DNA of 64,000 nt from Paraburkholderia franconis (GCF_009362735.1 NZ_WHNP01000033.1:30990-94989); one strand, 5' to 3'; shown: positions 53,212 to 63,152, numbered from the stretch's first letter. Program-made: numbers and translations. The notes: a model not told the origin generated them from the sequence alone.

Positions 53212-54738
53212 ATGTCTGCCAATGACGATCTCGTCAGCCGCAATGCCGTCGAGCTGCGCCGGATGATCGGCGCGAAAGAGATTTCGCCCGTCGAACTGCT
53301 CGATGCCTGCATCGAACGGATCGAAGCCATCAACCCCGCCGTCAACGCGATCACGGCAACCTGTTACGACGATGCGCGCGAAGCCGCAAAGGCCGCCGAG
53401 CGCAAGGTGCTCGCGGACGAGCCGCTCGGACTGCTGCATGGCCTGCCGCTCGGCGTGAAGGACCTTGAAGATACGGCGGGCCTGCTCACCACTTACGGCT
53501 CGCCGATGTCGCGCGGCCATGTGCCTTCGCGCGATGTCACGCTAGTCGAAAGGCTGCGCGCGGCGGGCGCGATTCTCGTCGGCAAGACGAATGTGCCGGA
53601 ACTCGGCGCCGGCGCGAACACGCGCAATCCGGTATGGGGCGCGACGGGCAATCCGTTCGACACCGAACTGAACGCAGGTGGTTCATCGGGCGGCTCCGCG
53701 GCTGCCCTTGCGTGCGACATGCTGCCCGTCTGCACCGGCTCGGACACAGGCGGCTCGCTGCGCATTCCGGCATCGAAATGCGGCGTGGTCGGCTTCCGTC
53801 CCTCTCCCGGACTCGTGCCGAACTCGCGTCGGCTGCTCGGCTGGACGCCGATTTCGGTAGTCGGTCCGATGGGCCGCGATGTCGAAGAGACGGCACTGCA
53901 ACTCGCGGCGACGGCGGGCCTGTCGGTGAGCGACCCGCTCAGCTACGAAACCGATCCGCTTGGCTTCGCAACGCTGCCCACGCTCGATCTCGCCACACTG
54001 CGCGTCGGCTACACGGAAGACTTCGGCTCGTGCGATGTCGACGACGATATTCGCGCGCTGTTCCGCTCGCGCATGGCCGCGCTCGCCAGGATGGTGCGCA
54101 TGTGCGAGCCCGTCAGATTCGATCTCGGCGACGTGCACCGCTCGTTCGATGTGATCCGCGCGGAGAGCTTCGTCGCGGGGTTGCGCGATGCGTATGCGCG
54201 CGACCCGGGCGCACTGGGCCCGAACACGCGCGCGAACTACGAAATGGGCGCGGCGATGACGCTCGCCGACAGCGCATGGGCGCAAGCGGAACAGACGCGC
54301 ATTTTCAGGCGCTTTCAGTCCGCATTCGAGCGCTACGACGTGATCGTGTCGCCGACTACGCCCGTTTCGCCGTTTCCGTGGCGCGAGCTGTACGCGGCGC
54401 AAATCAACGGACGCGCGCAAGAGAACTACTATCGATGGCTCGCGCTGACCTACGTCGTGACGCTGACGACACATCCGGCGCTGTCGCTGCCATGTGGCGT
54501 CGATCATGCGGGCATGCCGTTCGGTTTGCAGATCGTCGGGCCGTATCATGGCGATCTGAAGACGCTGGCCGTCGCGCGCGCGATGGAACAGGCGTTCGAC
54601 AGGGAGCCCGCATTGCGCCGTCCGCGTCCCGAGTTGTCGCGTCTCACACAGCCGAATCCAGCGTTGAAGTCGATCGTCACCGCGCCGCCCATTTTCAACT
54701 CTTCCGGCGACGGTGATGCCAGCATGTCATCCATGTAA
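53212..54738 (+). CDS. Amidase (amidase signature family)
   Basis: This 508-residue amidase carries the Ser-cisSer-Lys triad: Lys83 in PLGVKDLEDTAG, the GGSSGGS loop at 156-162 and Ser182 in TGSDTGGSLRIP. The family hydrolyses amide bonds of small molecules. It lies 85 bases after the GlxA-type gene and 18 bases before RidA. Combined with the oxidase at 55136, it could open an amide and feed an amine for oxidation. No signal peptide is seen. Confidence 0.93.
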   Translation: MSANDDLVSRNAVELRRMIGAKEISPVELLDACIERIEAINPAVNAITATCYDDAREAAKAAERKVLADEPLGLLHGLPLGVKDLEDTAGLLTTYGSPMSRGHVPSRDVTLVERLRAAGAILVGKTNVPELGAGANTRNPVWGATGNPFDTELNAGGSSGGSAAALACDMLPVCTGSDTGGSLRIPASKCGVVGFRPSPGLVPNSRRLLGWTPISVVGPMGRDVEETALQLAATAGLSVSDPLSYETDPLGFATLPTLDLATLRVGYTEDFGSCDVDDDIRALFRSRMAALARMVRMCEPVRFDLGDVHRSFDVIRAESFVAGLRDAYARDPGALGPNTRANYEMGAAMTLADSAWAQAEQTRIFRRFQSAFERYDVIVSPTTPVSPFPWRELYAAQINGRAQENYYRWLALTYVVTLTTHPALSLPCGVDHAGMPFGLQIVGPYHGDLKTLAVARAMEQAFDREPALRRPRPELSRLTQPNPALKSIVTAPPIFNSSGDGDASMSSM

Positions 54739-54756
54739 CTCACTCGTAAGAACATC

Positions 54757-55110
54757 ATGTCCAGCGAAATCAAGCGACTGCAAACCAACGCACGCATGAG
54801 CCAGGTGGTGATCGCCAACGGCATCGTCTATCTGTCCGGCCAGGTGCCCGATACGGCCGGCGCGTCGATCACCGTCCAGGCGACGGAGATCCTCACGCGT
54901 ATCGACACGCTGCTCGCGTCGGCAGGCGTCGAGAAGACGCGCGTTCTCACCGCGAACGTGTGGCTGAGCGACCCGAAACACTTCGACGAATTCAATGCCG
55001 TGTGGGAGGCCTGGGTGCCGTCGGGCCATGCGCCTACGCGCGCCTGCGTGCAGGCGTTGCTGATGAGGCCCGGCCTCGATGTCGAAGTCGCTGTGACCGC
55101 GCTCGCATGA
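54757..55110 (+). CDS. RidA family protein (enamine/imine deaminase-like)
   Basis: This 117-residue protein has the RidA pattern: ANGIVYLSGQVPDTAGASIT near the N-terminus and a late HAPTRACVQALLMRPGLDVE with the Arg that binds the 2-iminoacid carboxylate in many members. RidA proteins hydrolyse reactive imine intermediates made by PLP or FAD enzymes, so it suits the FAD oxidase 25 bases downstream. The Arg-Ala-Cys motif suggests deaminase competence. Confidence 0.92.
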   Translation: MSSEIKRLQTNARMSQVVIANGIVYLSGQVPDTAGASITVQATEILTRIDTLLASAGVEKTRVLTANVWLSDPKHFDEFNAVWEAWVPSGHAPTRACVQALLMRPGLDVEVAVTALA

Positions 55111-55135
55111 TGTCATCGGCAAGGAAGACGCTGCG

Positions 55136-56368
55136 ATGAAGTTCGATACCGTCGTACTCGGCGCGGGCATGGTGGGCGTGTCGGTGGCCGTGCATCTGCA
55201 GCAGCGCGGACTGTCCGTCGCGCTCGTCGATCGCAAGGCACCCGGCAACGAGACATCGTTTGGCAACGCGGGACTGATCCAGCGCGAGGGCGTGTATCCG
55301 TACGCGTTTCCTCGCGATCCGGGGACACTGCTGCGCTATGCGCGCAACCGCTCGCTCGACGTGCGCTACCACCCACGCGCCATGCCGAAGCTGCTGCCGT
55401 TCCTGTACCGCTACTGGTATCACTCGCGCGCGGACCGGCATGCGGCAATCGCGCGTTCTTACTCGACGCTGATCGAGCATTGCGTCAGCGAGCATCGCGC
55501 GCTGATCGCGGCGTCGGGCGCGCAGGCCTTGCTGCGCACGGGCGGCTGGCTGAAGGTATTCCGCAGCACGCGCAAGCGGGACTCGGAGTTGCGCCAGGCC
55601 GAGCGATGGAACGCAGAGTACGGCGTCGCATTCGAGGCACTCGATGCAGCCCGGCTGCGGCGCGAAGAGCCGTCGCTGAGTCATGCATTGCTCGGCGCAC
55701 TGCGCTACATCGATGCCGATTCCGTCAGCGATCCCAATGCACTCGTCACCGCTTACGCCCGCCACTTCGAGCAACTGGGCGGCCGCATCTTCATCGGCGA
55801 TGCGACGACGCTCGAACCGCAATGGAGCGTGAATACGGAAGCTGGTCGCATCGACGCGCATTCAGCGGTTGTCGCGCTGGGCCCGTGGTCGGACACCGTC
55901 AGCGCGCGGCTCGGCTATCGTGTGCCGCTCGCCGTCAAGCGCGGGTATCACATGCATTACTCGACTGTCGATGGCGCGCGCCTGAACCAGCCGGTGCTCG
56001 ATACGGAGGTCGGCTACATGATCACGCCGATGACGCGCGGCATCCGCCTGACGACGGGCGCCGAACTGGCCACGTGCGATGCGCCGGCAACGCCCGTGCA
56101 GCTGGATGCCATCGAACCCATCGCGCGTAAGACCTTTCCGCTCGGCGCAAGGCTCGACGAGCATCCCTGGCTCGGCCGGCGTCCCTGCACGCCCGACATG
56201 ATGCCGATCATCGGGCCGGCGAAACGTCACAAGGAATTGTGGTTCGCGTTCGGCCACGCGCACCACGGATTGACGCTCGGTCCCATTACAGGGCGTTTGC
56301 TCGCGGAAATGATGGTCGGCGCCAAACCGGTTGCAGATCCGTTTCCGTTTCGAGTCGACCGCTTTTAG
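55136..56368 (+). CDS. FAD-dependent amino acid oxidase/dehydrogenase (DadA-like)
   Basis: This 410-residue FAD oxidoreductase starts with the dinucleotide fold VVLGAGMVGVSVAVHLQQRG and has ETSFGNAGLIQREGVYPYAF, IDADSVSDPNALVTAYARHF, ALGPWSDTVSARLGYRVPLA and a C-terminal FAFGHAHHGLTLGPITGRLL. This is the DAO/DadA group that deaminates D-amino acids or related amines to imines. RidA upstream would handle the imine. It ends the cluster before a convergent sulfatase-maturation gene. Confidence 0.92.
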   Translation: MKFDTVVLGAGMVGVSVAVHLQQRGLSVALVDRKAPGNETSFGNAGLIQREGVYPYAFPRDPGTLLRYARNRSLDVRYHPRAMPKLLPFLYRYWYHSRADRHAAIARSYSTLIEHCVSEHRALIAASGAQALLRTGGWLKVFRSTRKRDSELRQAERWNAEYGVAFEALDAARLRREEPSLSHALLGALRYIDADSVSDPNALVTAYARHFEQLGGRIFIGDATTLEPQWSVNTEAGRIDAHSAVVALGPWSDTVSARLGYRVPLAVKRGYHMHYSTVDGARLNQPVLDTEVGYMITPMTRGIRLTTGAELATCDAPATPVQLDAIEPIARKTFPLGARLDEHPWLGRRPCTPDMMPIIGPAKRHKELWFAFGHAHHGLTLGPITGRLLAEMMVGAKPVADPFPFRVDRF

Positions 56369-56465
56369 GTGCTGACCGCTTTGCTGCGTTTCGCAATCCA
56401 AGGACTACCACCGCCTGTCTTGCGGATCGGATCGAAACGGACCTCAGCAGCCGATCGCTACCCCA

Positions 56466-57593
56466 CTATCGACCCGATTCGCGCTGCCATTCGCTTTCAT
56501 CCATGGCAAGGCGGAATCCGAGGTGCGACATGCTGTTCATTGGATCGGTACCACGCCGTGCGCTCGTCCGATAGCTCACGCAATACGTCTCGCTACACAA
56601 GAACGAACCGCCTCTTGTAACCCTGGCAGGCGCGTGCGCAAGCGCCCCCCGATCGGGATCGAAACTGTTCGTCGGGCCGGCCGGATCGGTGATCGTCTGC
56701 CCGCCTGCTGCCTCGATACGAAATGCATCCGCGCGATACCAGTCTCCCACCCATTGCCACACGTTGCCTGCCATATCGTAGAGACCGTAGCCGTTAGGGG
56801 CATACGTACCTACCGCCGACGTGCCCACTTGAACCTTTTCGCTTGTGTTACGTACCGCCGTCACCGGGAACGGTCGCGCGCTGTCTTCCCATGTGTTGGC
56901 CATCTTCTTCCCGCCAGGCGAGAACTCCGCGCCCCACGCGTAATCGGCCTGCTCGAGCCCGCCCCGTGCCGCATATTCCCATTCCGCTTCGGTGAGCAGG
57001 CGTTTGTGAGCCCACTTCGCGTATGCCAGCGCATCCTCATATGAAACCTGCACTACCGGGTGATTATCCTTTCCGACGATCGAACTGCCCGGACCCGTGG
57101 GATGTTGCCAGTTCGCGCCGGGCACGAACTTCCACCAGCGGGTGTAGTCGTCGAGCGGTACGGGCGCGTCCGTCCCCGTGAATACCAGACCACCGGGCTG
57201 AAGGACACTGTCATCAGGCTTTGGGGTGCCTGGTGGCAATTGAATCCTGAGGTCCTCCCACTTCGGCTTTCTCTCCGCCGTCGTGACGTAGCCCGTCGCC
57301 GCGACGAAACGCGCGAACTGCGCGTTCGTCACGTCGTGCCGGTCGATCCAGAATCCACTTAACTTCACGCGGTGCGCAGGACGTTCGTTGGGCACTGCAT
57401 GGGGATGTTCGCCTCCCATCATGAACTTGCCGCCCGGAATCCAGACCATGTCCTTCGGGCCGGTCCTGCCATCGCCGACTGTCAGAGGGGCTGGCATCAG
57501 GCTCCACCGGTAGCCCGCGAGGCCGGCTGCGGACATGACAACGGCCAATGCCAGCGCCCCCCACAAGCGCCTACTGCTATTTACCAGATTCAT
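56466..57593 (-). CDS. Formylglycine-generating enzyme family protein with N-terminal membrane anchor
   Basis: This 375-residue protein has a hydrophobic N-terminal segment (about residues 9-30) with no clear cleavage site, followed by the FGE-sulfatase domain (about 45-365). It has MVWIPGGKFMMGGEHPHAVP, LLTEAEWEYAARGG, GLYDMAGNVWQWVGDW, and the catalytic Cys pair Cys333 and Cys338 in RGGSFLCSETYCVSYRTSAR, spaced as in human FGE. It converts the sulfatase Cys to formylglycine. It lies 51 bases after the sulfatase gene on the same strand, so it is a dedicated maturase. The anchor suggests action outside the cytoplasm. Confidence 0.93.
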   Translation of the reverse strand: MNLVNSSRRLWGALALAVVMSAAGLAGYRWSLMPAPLTVGDGRTGPKDMVWIPGGKFMMGGEHPHAVPNERPAHRVKLSGFWIDRHDVTNAQFARFVAATGYVTTAERKPKWEDLRIQLPPGTPKPDDSVLQPGGLVFTGTDAPVPLDDYTRWWKFVPGANWQHPTGPGSSIVGKDNHPVVQVSYEDALAYAKWAHKRLLTEAEWEYAARGGLEQADYAWGAEFSPGGKKMANTWEDSARPFPVTAVRNTSEKVQVGTSAVGTYAPNGYGLYDMAGNVWQWVGDWYRADAFRIEAAGGQTITDPAGPTNSFDPDRGALAHAPARVTRGGSFLCSETYCVSYRTSARRGTDPMNSMSHLGFRLAMDESEWQRESGR

Positions 57594-57644
57594 TCGAGAT
57601 CCTTGCAACGTAGCGCCGACTCCTGCGACGACGCCGACGCATGC

Positions 57645-59303
57645 CTATTTGACGGACAACTGGTGCCGCGGCGGGTACTTCTTCAGCACGGCAAGATAGC
57701 GCCGATATTCCGCGAGCAAGAAGACTTCCAGCGGGGTGTGACGCGCAAGAACCGATTCCTCTTCCTTAGGATCGCTATACAGATTGAACACCATGGCAGT
57801 CCACGCCTGACCGACCGTGCCCGCGAATCCACCGTTGTAGCCCATGCGGTTGACCGAATCGGGCAGCTGTGCCTTGAACATCATCTTGAACTCGTCCACG
57901 CGCACGGCGGAGACTTCGTCGTTCCAGAAGTAGAAGATGCTCTTGCGGTTCGACACGCCCTTGTCGGCGAGAAGGAATGACGTCTGGTCAATGCCGTCGA
58001 TATAGGTCGTCGACGGTATGGCTTTCGCAAGGTCCGCGCCGGGCAGTCCCGCCAGCGACAGCGACGTGTTGAACATGTCGGCGAAGTCGAAGAGGCCGTC
58101 CGATCTGCGAGGCGCGATCATGCCTTTCCAGTACACAAAGAACGGGCTGCGCACTCCGCCTTCCCACGTCGAGCCCTTGCCGCCGCGAAACATCGTTTTC
58201 GCAGCCGGCTGGATCTCCTGCTCCGGGCCATTGTCGGAGCCGAAGAAAATGATCGTGTTATCCAGCTCGCCATTTGCCTGCAGGGTGTCGACCAGCTTCC
58301 TGAATATGTCGTTCACCTCGACCACGCAGTCGCCGTAGTTCGTATGCGCCGCGGACCTTCCGCGGTAGTAGTCGCTCGGGTAATTGTCGTAGTGACACGC
58401 GCGCGGTGCATAGTACAGAAAGAACGGCTTTGTGGCGTCCTTCTGCCGGTTCAGGAAACCAACGGTGTAGTCGAGCCACTTCTGGTCGAGATCCTTGATG
58501 TTGTCCGCGTTGATCTCGTACAGATTTTCGAGCTGACCGCCTTTGGCAGCATGCACGTCGCTCTTGTTGAAAGGGAGATTGAGGATGTAGTTATAGCGTT
58601 CCGGACTCAGCGCCACCTCGGGGTTGTACTGCGGGTCGCGCCACTCCGTGTACATGTCGGAGACGGAAAGGAAGCCCCGGAAATCGTCGAAGCCGACGTT
58701 TTGCGGCAGCGACGCCGTGTTTTCGCCCATGTGCCACTTTCCGACCGCCTGCGTGGTGTAGCCCTGTCGCGACATGAGCGCGGCAAGCGTGGTCATTCCA
58801 GCGAGGCCCCCCGGCTGACCATACATGACGGGAATCTGGATGCCGTGGTGCGCCATGTTCTCGCCAGTCATGATCGTTGCACGAGTGGGCGAGCAGCTCG
58901 GCTGCGAGTAGGCGGAACTGAGAATCAGGCTCTGGCTCGCGATGCGGTCGACATCCTGCGTATCGTTGCCGACGGCCGGCCCCCCACCGTTAAAGCCAAA
59001 GTCGCTGTAGCCGACATCGTCGAGCAGGAAGATAACCACATTCGGACGTTTGCCAGCACGCTTCTGCAACGCTGACAGCTTCTGCCGGGCTTCAGCGGCC
59101 TGGTCAGGATTGTTGATGACCGGCTCCATGTTATCCGCCAGCTTGACTGTCTGGCCCGTCAGATACTGATTGGGCTGGTTGTAGCCAGGGCGGCCGGTAA
59201 CTCTCGTCGGCTCGGTAATCGTTGACGCAGCGACCGCCTGGGTTGCCCAAAGCGCTCCCCAGAGTGCAGCGATAAACCACACCGGGATCATCATCCGTTT
59301 CAC
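57645..59303 (-). CDS. Secreted Cys-type sulfatase (arylsulfatase family)
   Basis: This 552-residue sulfatase begins at GTG 59303 after AGGAGACAAC. It has a signal peptide (about 1-26, AVA-A), the metal motif LLDDVGYSD (Asp95-Asp96), the formylglycine site Cys137 in CSPTRATIMTG, KWHMG and FFGSDNGPE. The Cys in C-x-P-x-R must be oxidised to formylglycine, and a maturase gene follows in the operon. It should act in the periplasm or outside. A LysR regulator is divergent. The sulfate ester substrate is unknown. Confidence 0.94.
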   Translation of the reverse strand: MKRMMIPVWFIAALWGALWATQAVAASTITEPTRVTGRPGYNQPNQYLTGQTVKLADNMEPVINNPDQAAEARQKLSALQKRAGKRPNVVIFLLDDVGYSDFGFNGGGPAVGNDTQDVDRIASQSLILSSAYSQPSCSPTRATIMTGENMAHHGIQIPVMYGQPGGLAGMTTLAALMSRQGYTTQAVGKWHMGENTASLPQNVGFDDFRGFLSVSDMYTEWRDPQYNPEVALSPERYNYILNLPFNKSDVHAAKGGQLENLYEINADNIKDLDQKWLDYTVGFLNRQKDATKPFFLYYAPRACHYDNYPSDYYRGRSAAHTNYGDCVVEVNDIFRKLVDTLQANGELDNTIIFFGSDNGPEQEIQPAAKTMFRGGKGSTWEGGVRSPFFVYWKGMIAPRRSDGLFDFADMFNTSLSLAGLPGADLAKAIPSTTYIDGIDQTSFLLADKGVSNRKSIFYFWNDEVSAVRVDEFKMMFKAQLPDSVNRMGYNGGFAGTVGQAWTAMVFNLYSDPKEEESVLARHTPLEVFLLAEYRRYLAVLKKYPPRHQLSVK

Positions 59304-59524
59304 GTTGTCTCCTGCAATTCGTTATGGGCACATACGATCAGTACATGCATTTGTCTCGGCTGTATCTGCGGCGGGCGAATGCCTGCGCTTATCGGTTGCG
59401 CGCCGCGGCAAGCATCGCCTGGGTACGTCGCGGACGCCCCCTATTTCGCAGCCTCCAACTCTAGATGAGACGGGTCTATACTTCCATTGCAAATTGCGAA
59501 TGCCATCGTTGAGTGGAACTCATA
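59304..59524. promoter_or_regulatory. Divergent sulfatase/LysR promoter region
   Basis: This region between outward-facing genes includes the imperfect dyad ATTGCAAATTGCGAAT (59486-59501), a possible LysR-type binding site 23 bases before the LysR start. No other repeat was identified. Confidence 0.4.
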
Positions 59525-60463
59525 GTGAACCTGCGCCAGTTCGAACATCTTGTTGCCCTTGCAGACGAAGGCGCGTTCGCAAGAGCCGCCGAAAAAGTGC
59601 ACCTGACCCAATCTGCGCTCACGCGAAGCATTCAGTCGCTGGAAGACGAACTCGGCATGCGGCTCTGCGATCGTCATCCTCGCGGAATCGTCTTGACGCC
59701 CGGTGGAAAGCTGGTTGTCGAGCGTGCACGGCGAGCGCTGTTTGAAATTCGGGCGCTTGATCGCGATGTGAAGCTCTTCAATAACCATGAGCTTGGGGAA
59801 GTCATGATCGGCGCCGGCCCCATTCCCGCTGCGGCGCTATTGAGCGACACGATCGCCGTGCTCGCGCGCTCTAACCCGCGCCTTTCCGTGCATGTCAGTG
59901 TGGACGACTGGGTCGCACTCCTCGAACGGCTCCACGCAGAGACCATTGATTTCATGATCACGGTGGAATCCGCCGTGTCACCGTCACCGGAACTGGCGAT
60001 CAGGCCGTTGCCGTCCTGCCGGTGCGGATGGTTCGCGAGGCCGGAACACCCTATCTTTTCCAGGAGCCGGCGCAGGATTTCGATGCTGCGAGAACTTCGG
60101 GTCGCTTCGGTGCCAGCCCCGAAACACACGCTTGAGAATTTGCGCAAGCTGATGCAACGCAAACCCTTTGAACAGCCTATGTTCGCAGTCGAATGCAACA
60201 GTTTTCACATGCTGAAGGAGTTGGCAACAGACTCCGATATGGTGATATACGGTCCTTTCTCGGCGGTATGGCGAGAACTCGACAGCGGAGCCCTGCGAAC
60301 GATTGACTTCGAAGACTCGAAGGAACTTACGACGCGATTTGCGATTGTGAGTCTCGCGCATCGCACCTTATCGCCCAGCGCCGAAAAGGCGATCGAAATC
60401 ATTGTCGAGTGCAACGGACGTCTGGAAGAACGCGCGACGAAGAATCGAAAGAAGAGTCGATGA
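59525..60463 (+). CDS. LysR-family transcriptional regulator
   Basis: This 312-residue regulator starts at a probable GTG (59525; a GTG at 59513 would add four residues). The N-terminal helix-turn-helix reads LRQFEHLVALADEGAFARAA, EKVHLTQSALTRSIQSLEDE, LGMRLCDRHPRGIVLTPGGK. The C-terminal effector domain (about 90-300) has the periplasmic-binding fold. It is divergent from the sulfatase operon and is its likely regulator, responding to the substrate or sulfur status. A C-terminal Lys/Arg-rich tail is present. Confidence 0.91.
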   Translation: MNLRQFEHLVALADEGAFARAAEKVHLTQSALTRSIQSLEDELGMRLCDRHPRGIVLTPGGKLVVERARRALFEIRALDRDVKLFNNHELGEVMIGAGPIPAAALLSDTIAVLARSNPRLSVHVSVDDWVALLERLHAETIDFMITVESAVSPSPELAIRPLPSCRCGWFARPEHPIFSRSRRRISMLRELRVASVPAPKHTLENLRKLMQRKPFEQPMFAVECNSFHMLKELATDSDMVIYGPFSAVWRELDSGALRTIDFEDSKELTTRFAIVSLAHRTLSPSAEKAIEIIVECNGRLEERATKNRKKSR

Positions 60464-60581
60464 ACTCCGCCGAAATTGCGAACGCGCGGTGCAGCTCGCC
60501 ATCCCAATGGTCGAAGTCTTGCTGTGTTATCGCCTCATAAGGCCAATCACATCCGACAGCCGCCTTCCCGTTTTTCAACAC

Positions 60582-63152
60582 TCACGCCTGTTTAACCGCA
60601 TCGCTGCCCTTCCACGTCCAGGTGCGAATTTCTTCTCGATCGATTCCTTCGGCATGCGCATACGTGACGTGTTCGATCCGCTGATCGCGCAAGCGCTCTT
60701 TTGCATGATCGCCCACGCCACGCAGCGCCGGCACACGGTCCATCACGTCGATAGCGAGCGTGAAGCGGTCGATGCCGTTAATGATTGCCAGTTCAAGCGG
60801 CGTATTGATGTTGCCTTTCTCCGCATAGCCATGCACATGAATGTTCTCGTGATTGGTGCGGCGATACGTGAGCTTGTGAACGAGCGATGCATACGAGTGG
60901 AAATTGAATATCACGGGCTTGTCCGTGGTGAACAGCGAATCGAAGTCGCGTGACGATAGTCCGTGCGGATGATCGGTCTCGGGCATCAGACGGAACAGAT
61001 CGACCACGTTCACGAAACGCATTTTCAGATCCGGGAACAGCCCCTTGAGGATTTCGACGGCAGCGAGTGCTTCCATCGTCGCGATATCGCCCGCACTCGC
61101 AATCACGACATCCGGTTCCTGCCCCTGGTCGGTCGATGCCCAGTCCCAGATGCCGACGCCCTTCGTGCAATGCGTGATCGCGGCCTTCATGTCCAGATAC
61201 TGCAAATGCGGCTGCTTGTCGGCGACGATCACGTTCACGTAATCGCGTGAACGCAGACAGTGATCGGCGACGCTCAGCAAGCAGTTCGCATCGGGCGGCA
61301 GATAAATGCGCACGACGTCGGGGCTCTTGTTGGTCACGACATCGAGAAAGCCTGGGTCCTGATGCGTAAAGCCGTTGTGATCCTGACGCCATACGAGCGA
61401 CGTAATCAACAGGTTCAGCGACGGCACGGGTTGCCGCCAGCGCAATTCGCGCTTCGCTTTTTCGAGCCACTTCGCGTGCTGGTTGAACATCGAATCGATC
61501 ACATGCACGAATGCTTCATAAGTCGCGAAGAGTCCGTGACGGCCCGTCAGCGTGTAGCCTTCGAGCCAGCCTTCCAGCGTGTGCTCGCTGAGTATTTCCA
61601 TCACGCGTCCGTCGGCGGCCAGTTCGCCGCCGTCGCTATCGCTTTCCTCCGTGAGCGCAAGCCACGCTTTCTTCGAAGCCTCGTAGATCGCCGAGAGCTT
61701 GTTGCTCGCGGTTTCGTCCGGTCCGAACACGCGGAAGCTCGTCATGTTCCGGCGCATCACGTCGCACAGGTATTTCGCCAGCGCGTCGGTTGGAGACAGG
61801 TAGGTCGCGGCCGGAACCTTCACGTCGACGGCATGATCTTCGAAGGGCGGCAAATCGAGCGCCTTGCACAACGCCCCGCCGTTTGCATGAGGATTCGCGC
61901 TGATCCGGCGGTCGCCGCGCGGCGCAAGCGCGCGCAGTTCTTCAACCAGTCTTCCCGACTCGTCGAACAGTTGCTCCGGCTTGTAGGTGCGCAGCCATTC
62001 TTCAATGAGCTTGAGGCTCTCCGGGTTGCTCTCCGGGTCCGCGATGGGAACCTGGTGCGCACGCCACGAACCCTCCACCTTGTGTCCGCCAACTTCGCGC
62101 GGGCCCGTCCATCCCTTTGGCGTCCGCAGGACGATCATCGGCCAGCTCGGACGGCTGAGGTCGCCATCGGTACGCGCGCGCGTCTGGATCGCCCGGATTT
62201 CTTCGATGCAACGATCGATCGTCGCAGCCACCTTCTGATGCATCGTCTGCGGATCGTCGCCTTCGACGAAATACGGCTTGTGGCCGTAACCCGTCATCAA
62301 CGCAGCGAGCTCCTCGTGTGGAATGCGGGCGAGAACAGTCGGATTGGCGATCTTGTAGCCGTTCAGATGAAGAACGGGCAGTACGGCGCCGTCGCGGGCG
62401 GGATTAAGGAATTTGTTCGAATGCCATGACGTCGCGAGCGGTCCCGTTTCCGCTTCGCCGTCGCCGATCATCGCCGCGACGATCAGATCGGGGTTATCGA
62501 ATGCAGCGCCGTAAGCATGCGAAAGGCTGTAGCCCAGTTCGCCGCCTTCGTGAATCGAGCCCGGCGTTTCCGGCGTGCAATGCGACCCGATGCCACCCGG
62601 AAACGAAAACAGGCGGAAAAAGCGCGCCATGCCTTCTTCCGTTTCCGCGCGGTCCGGATAGATCTCCGAGTAGCGCCCTTCGAGGTAGCTGTGCGCCAAC
62701 GTCGCGGGCGCGCCGTGACCCGGCCCGGAAATAAAAATGACATTCAGGTCCCGCAGCGTAATCGCCCTGTTCAGATGCACGAGCACGAAGCTTTGCCCGG
62801 GATCGGAACCCCAGTGGCCGAGCAATCGCCTTTTGATGTGCTCTTTCGCAAGCGGCTCGCGCAACAGCGGATTCGCGCGCAGGTAAATCATGCCGGCCGA
62901 CAGATAGTTGCACGCCTGCCAATACCGGTTCATGTTGTGCAGTTCGTCGGCGCTCAAAGGGGTGGCATCGAGGAGAACATCGTCCATTACGAGCATCTCC
63001 ATAGTCGTGGTTTCCGCGTGCGCAACATGGCCACCGCTCGATGACGCATCTGGCGATGCACCGGCCGCGTCGGACCTTCGTATCATAGGCGGCAATGTGG
63101 AATTTTTCATTTTCACGGCCACCGTACGACCTGCGCTCGTGTGCGCATTCAT
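60582..63152 (-). CDS. xfp: Phosphoketolase
   Basis: This up to 856-residue TPP enzyme splits xylulose 5-phosphate and/or fructose 6-phosphate with phosphate to give acetyl phosphate. It has ADELHNMNRYWQACNYLSAG, ISGPGHGAPATLAHSYLEGR, FSFPGGIGSHCTPETPGSIH, GDGEAETGPLATSWHSNKFL and a late FNFHSYASLVHKLTYRRTNH. The first 45-55 residues in the longest frame are low-complexity and lack homology-like motifs; the ATG at 62987, preceded by GGAG, may be the true start. It lies 32 bases after a truncated membrane-protein gene on the same strand. Confidence 0.93.
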   Translation of the reverse strand: MNAHTSAGRTVAVKMKNSTLPPMIRRSDAAGASPDASSSGGHVAHAETTTMEMLVMDDVLLDATPLSADELHNMNRYWQACNYLSAGMIYLRANPLLREPLAKEHIKRRLLGHWGSDPGQSFVLVHLNRAITLRDLNVIFISGPGHGAPATLAHSYLEGRYSEIYPDRAETEEGMARFFRLFSFPGGIGSHCTPETPGSIHEGGELGYSLSHAYGAAFDNPDLIVAAMIGDGEAETGPLATSWHSNKFLNPARDGAVLPVLHLNGYKIANPTVLARIPHEELAALMTGYGHKPYFVEGDDPQTMHQKVAATIDRCIEEIRAIQTRARTDGDLSRPSWPMIVLRTPKGWTGPREVGGHKVEGSWRAHQVPIADPESNPESLKLIEEWLRTYKPEQLFDESGRLVEELRALAPRGDRRISANPHANGGALCKALDLPPFEDHAVDVKVPAATYLSPTDALAKYLCDVMRRNMTSFRVFGPDETASNKLSAIYEASKKAWLALTEESDSDGGELAADGRVMEILSEHTLEGWLEGYTLTGRHGLFATYEAFVHVIDSMFNQHAKWLEKAKRELRWRQPVPSLNLLITSLVWRQDHNGFTHQDPGFLDVVTNKSPDVVRIYLPPDANCLLSVADHCLRSRDYVNVIVADKQPHLQYLDMKAAITHCTKGVGIWDWASTDQGQEPDVVIASAGDIATMEALAAVEILKGLFPDLKMRFVNVVDLFRLMPETDHPHGLSSRDFDSLFTTDKPVIFNFHSYASLVHKLTYRRTNHENIHVHGYAEKGNINTPLELAIINGIDRFTLAIDVMDRVPALRGVGDHAKERLRDQRIEHVTYAHAEGIDREEIRTWTWKGSDAVKQA

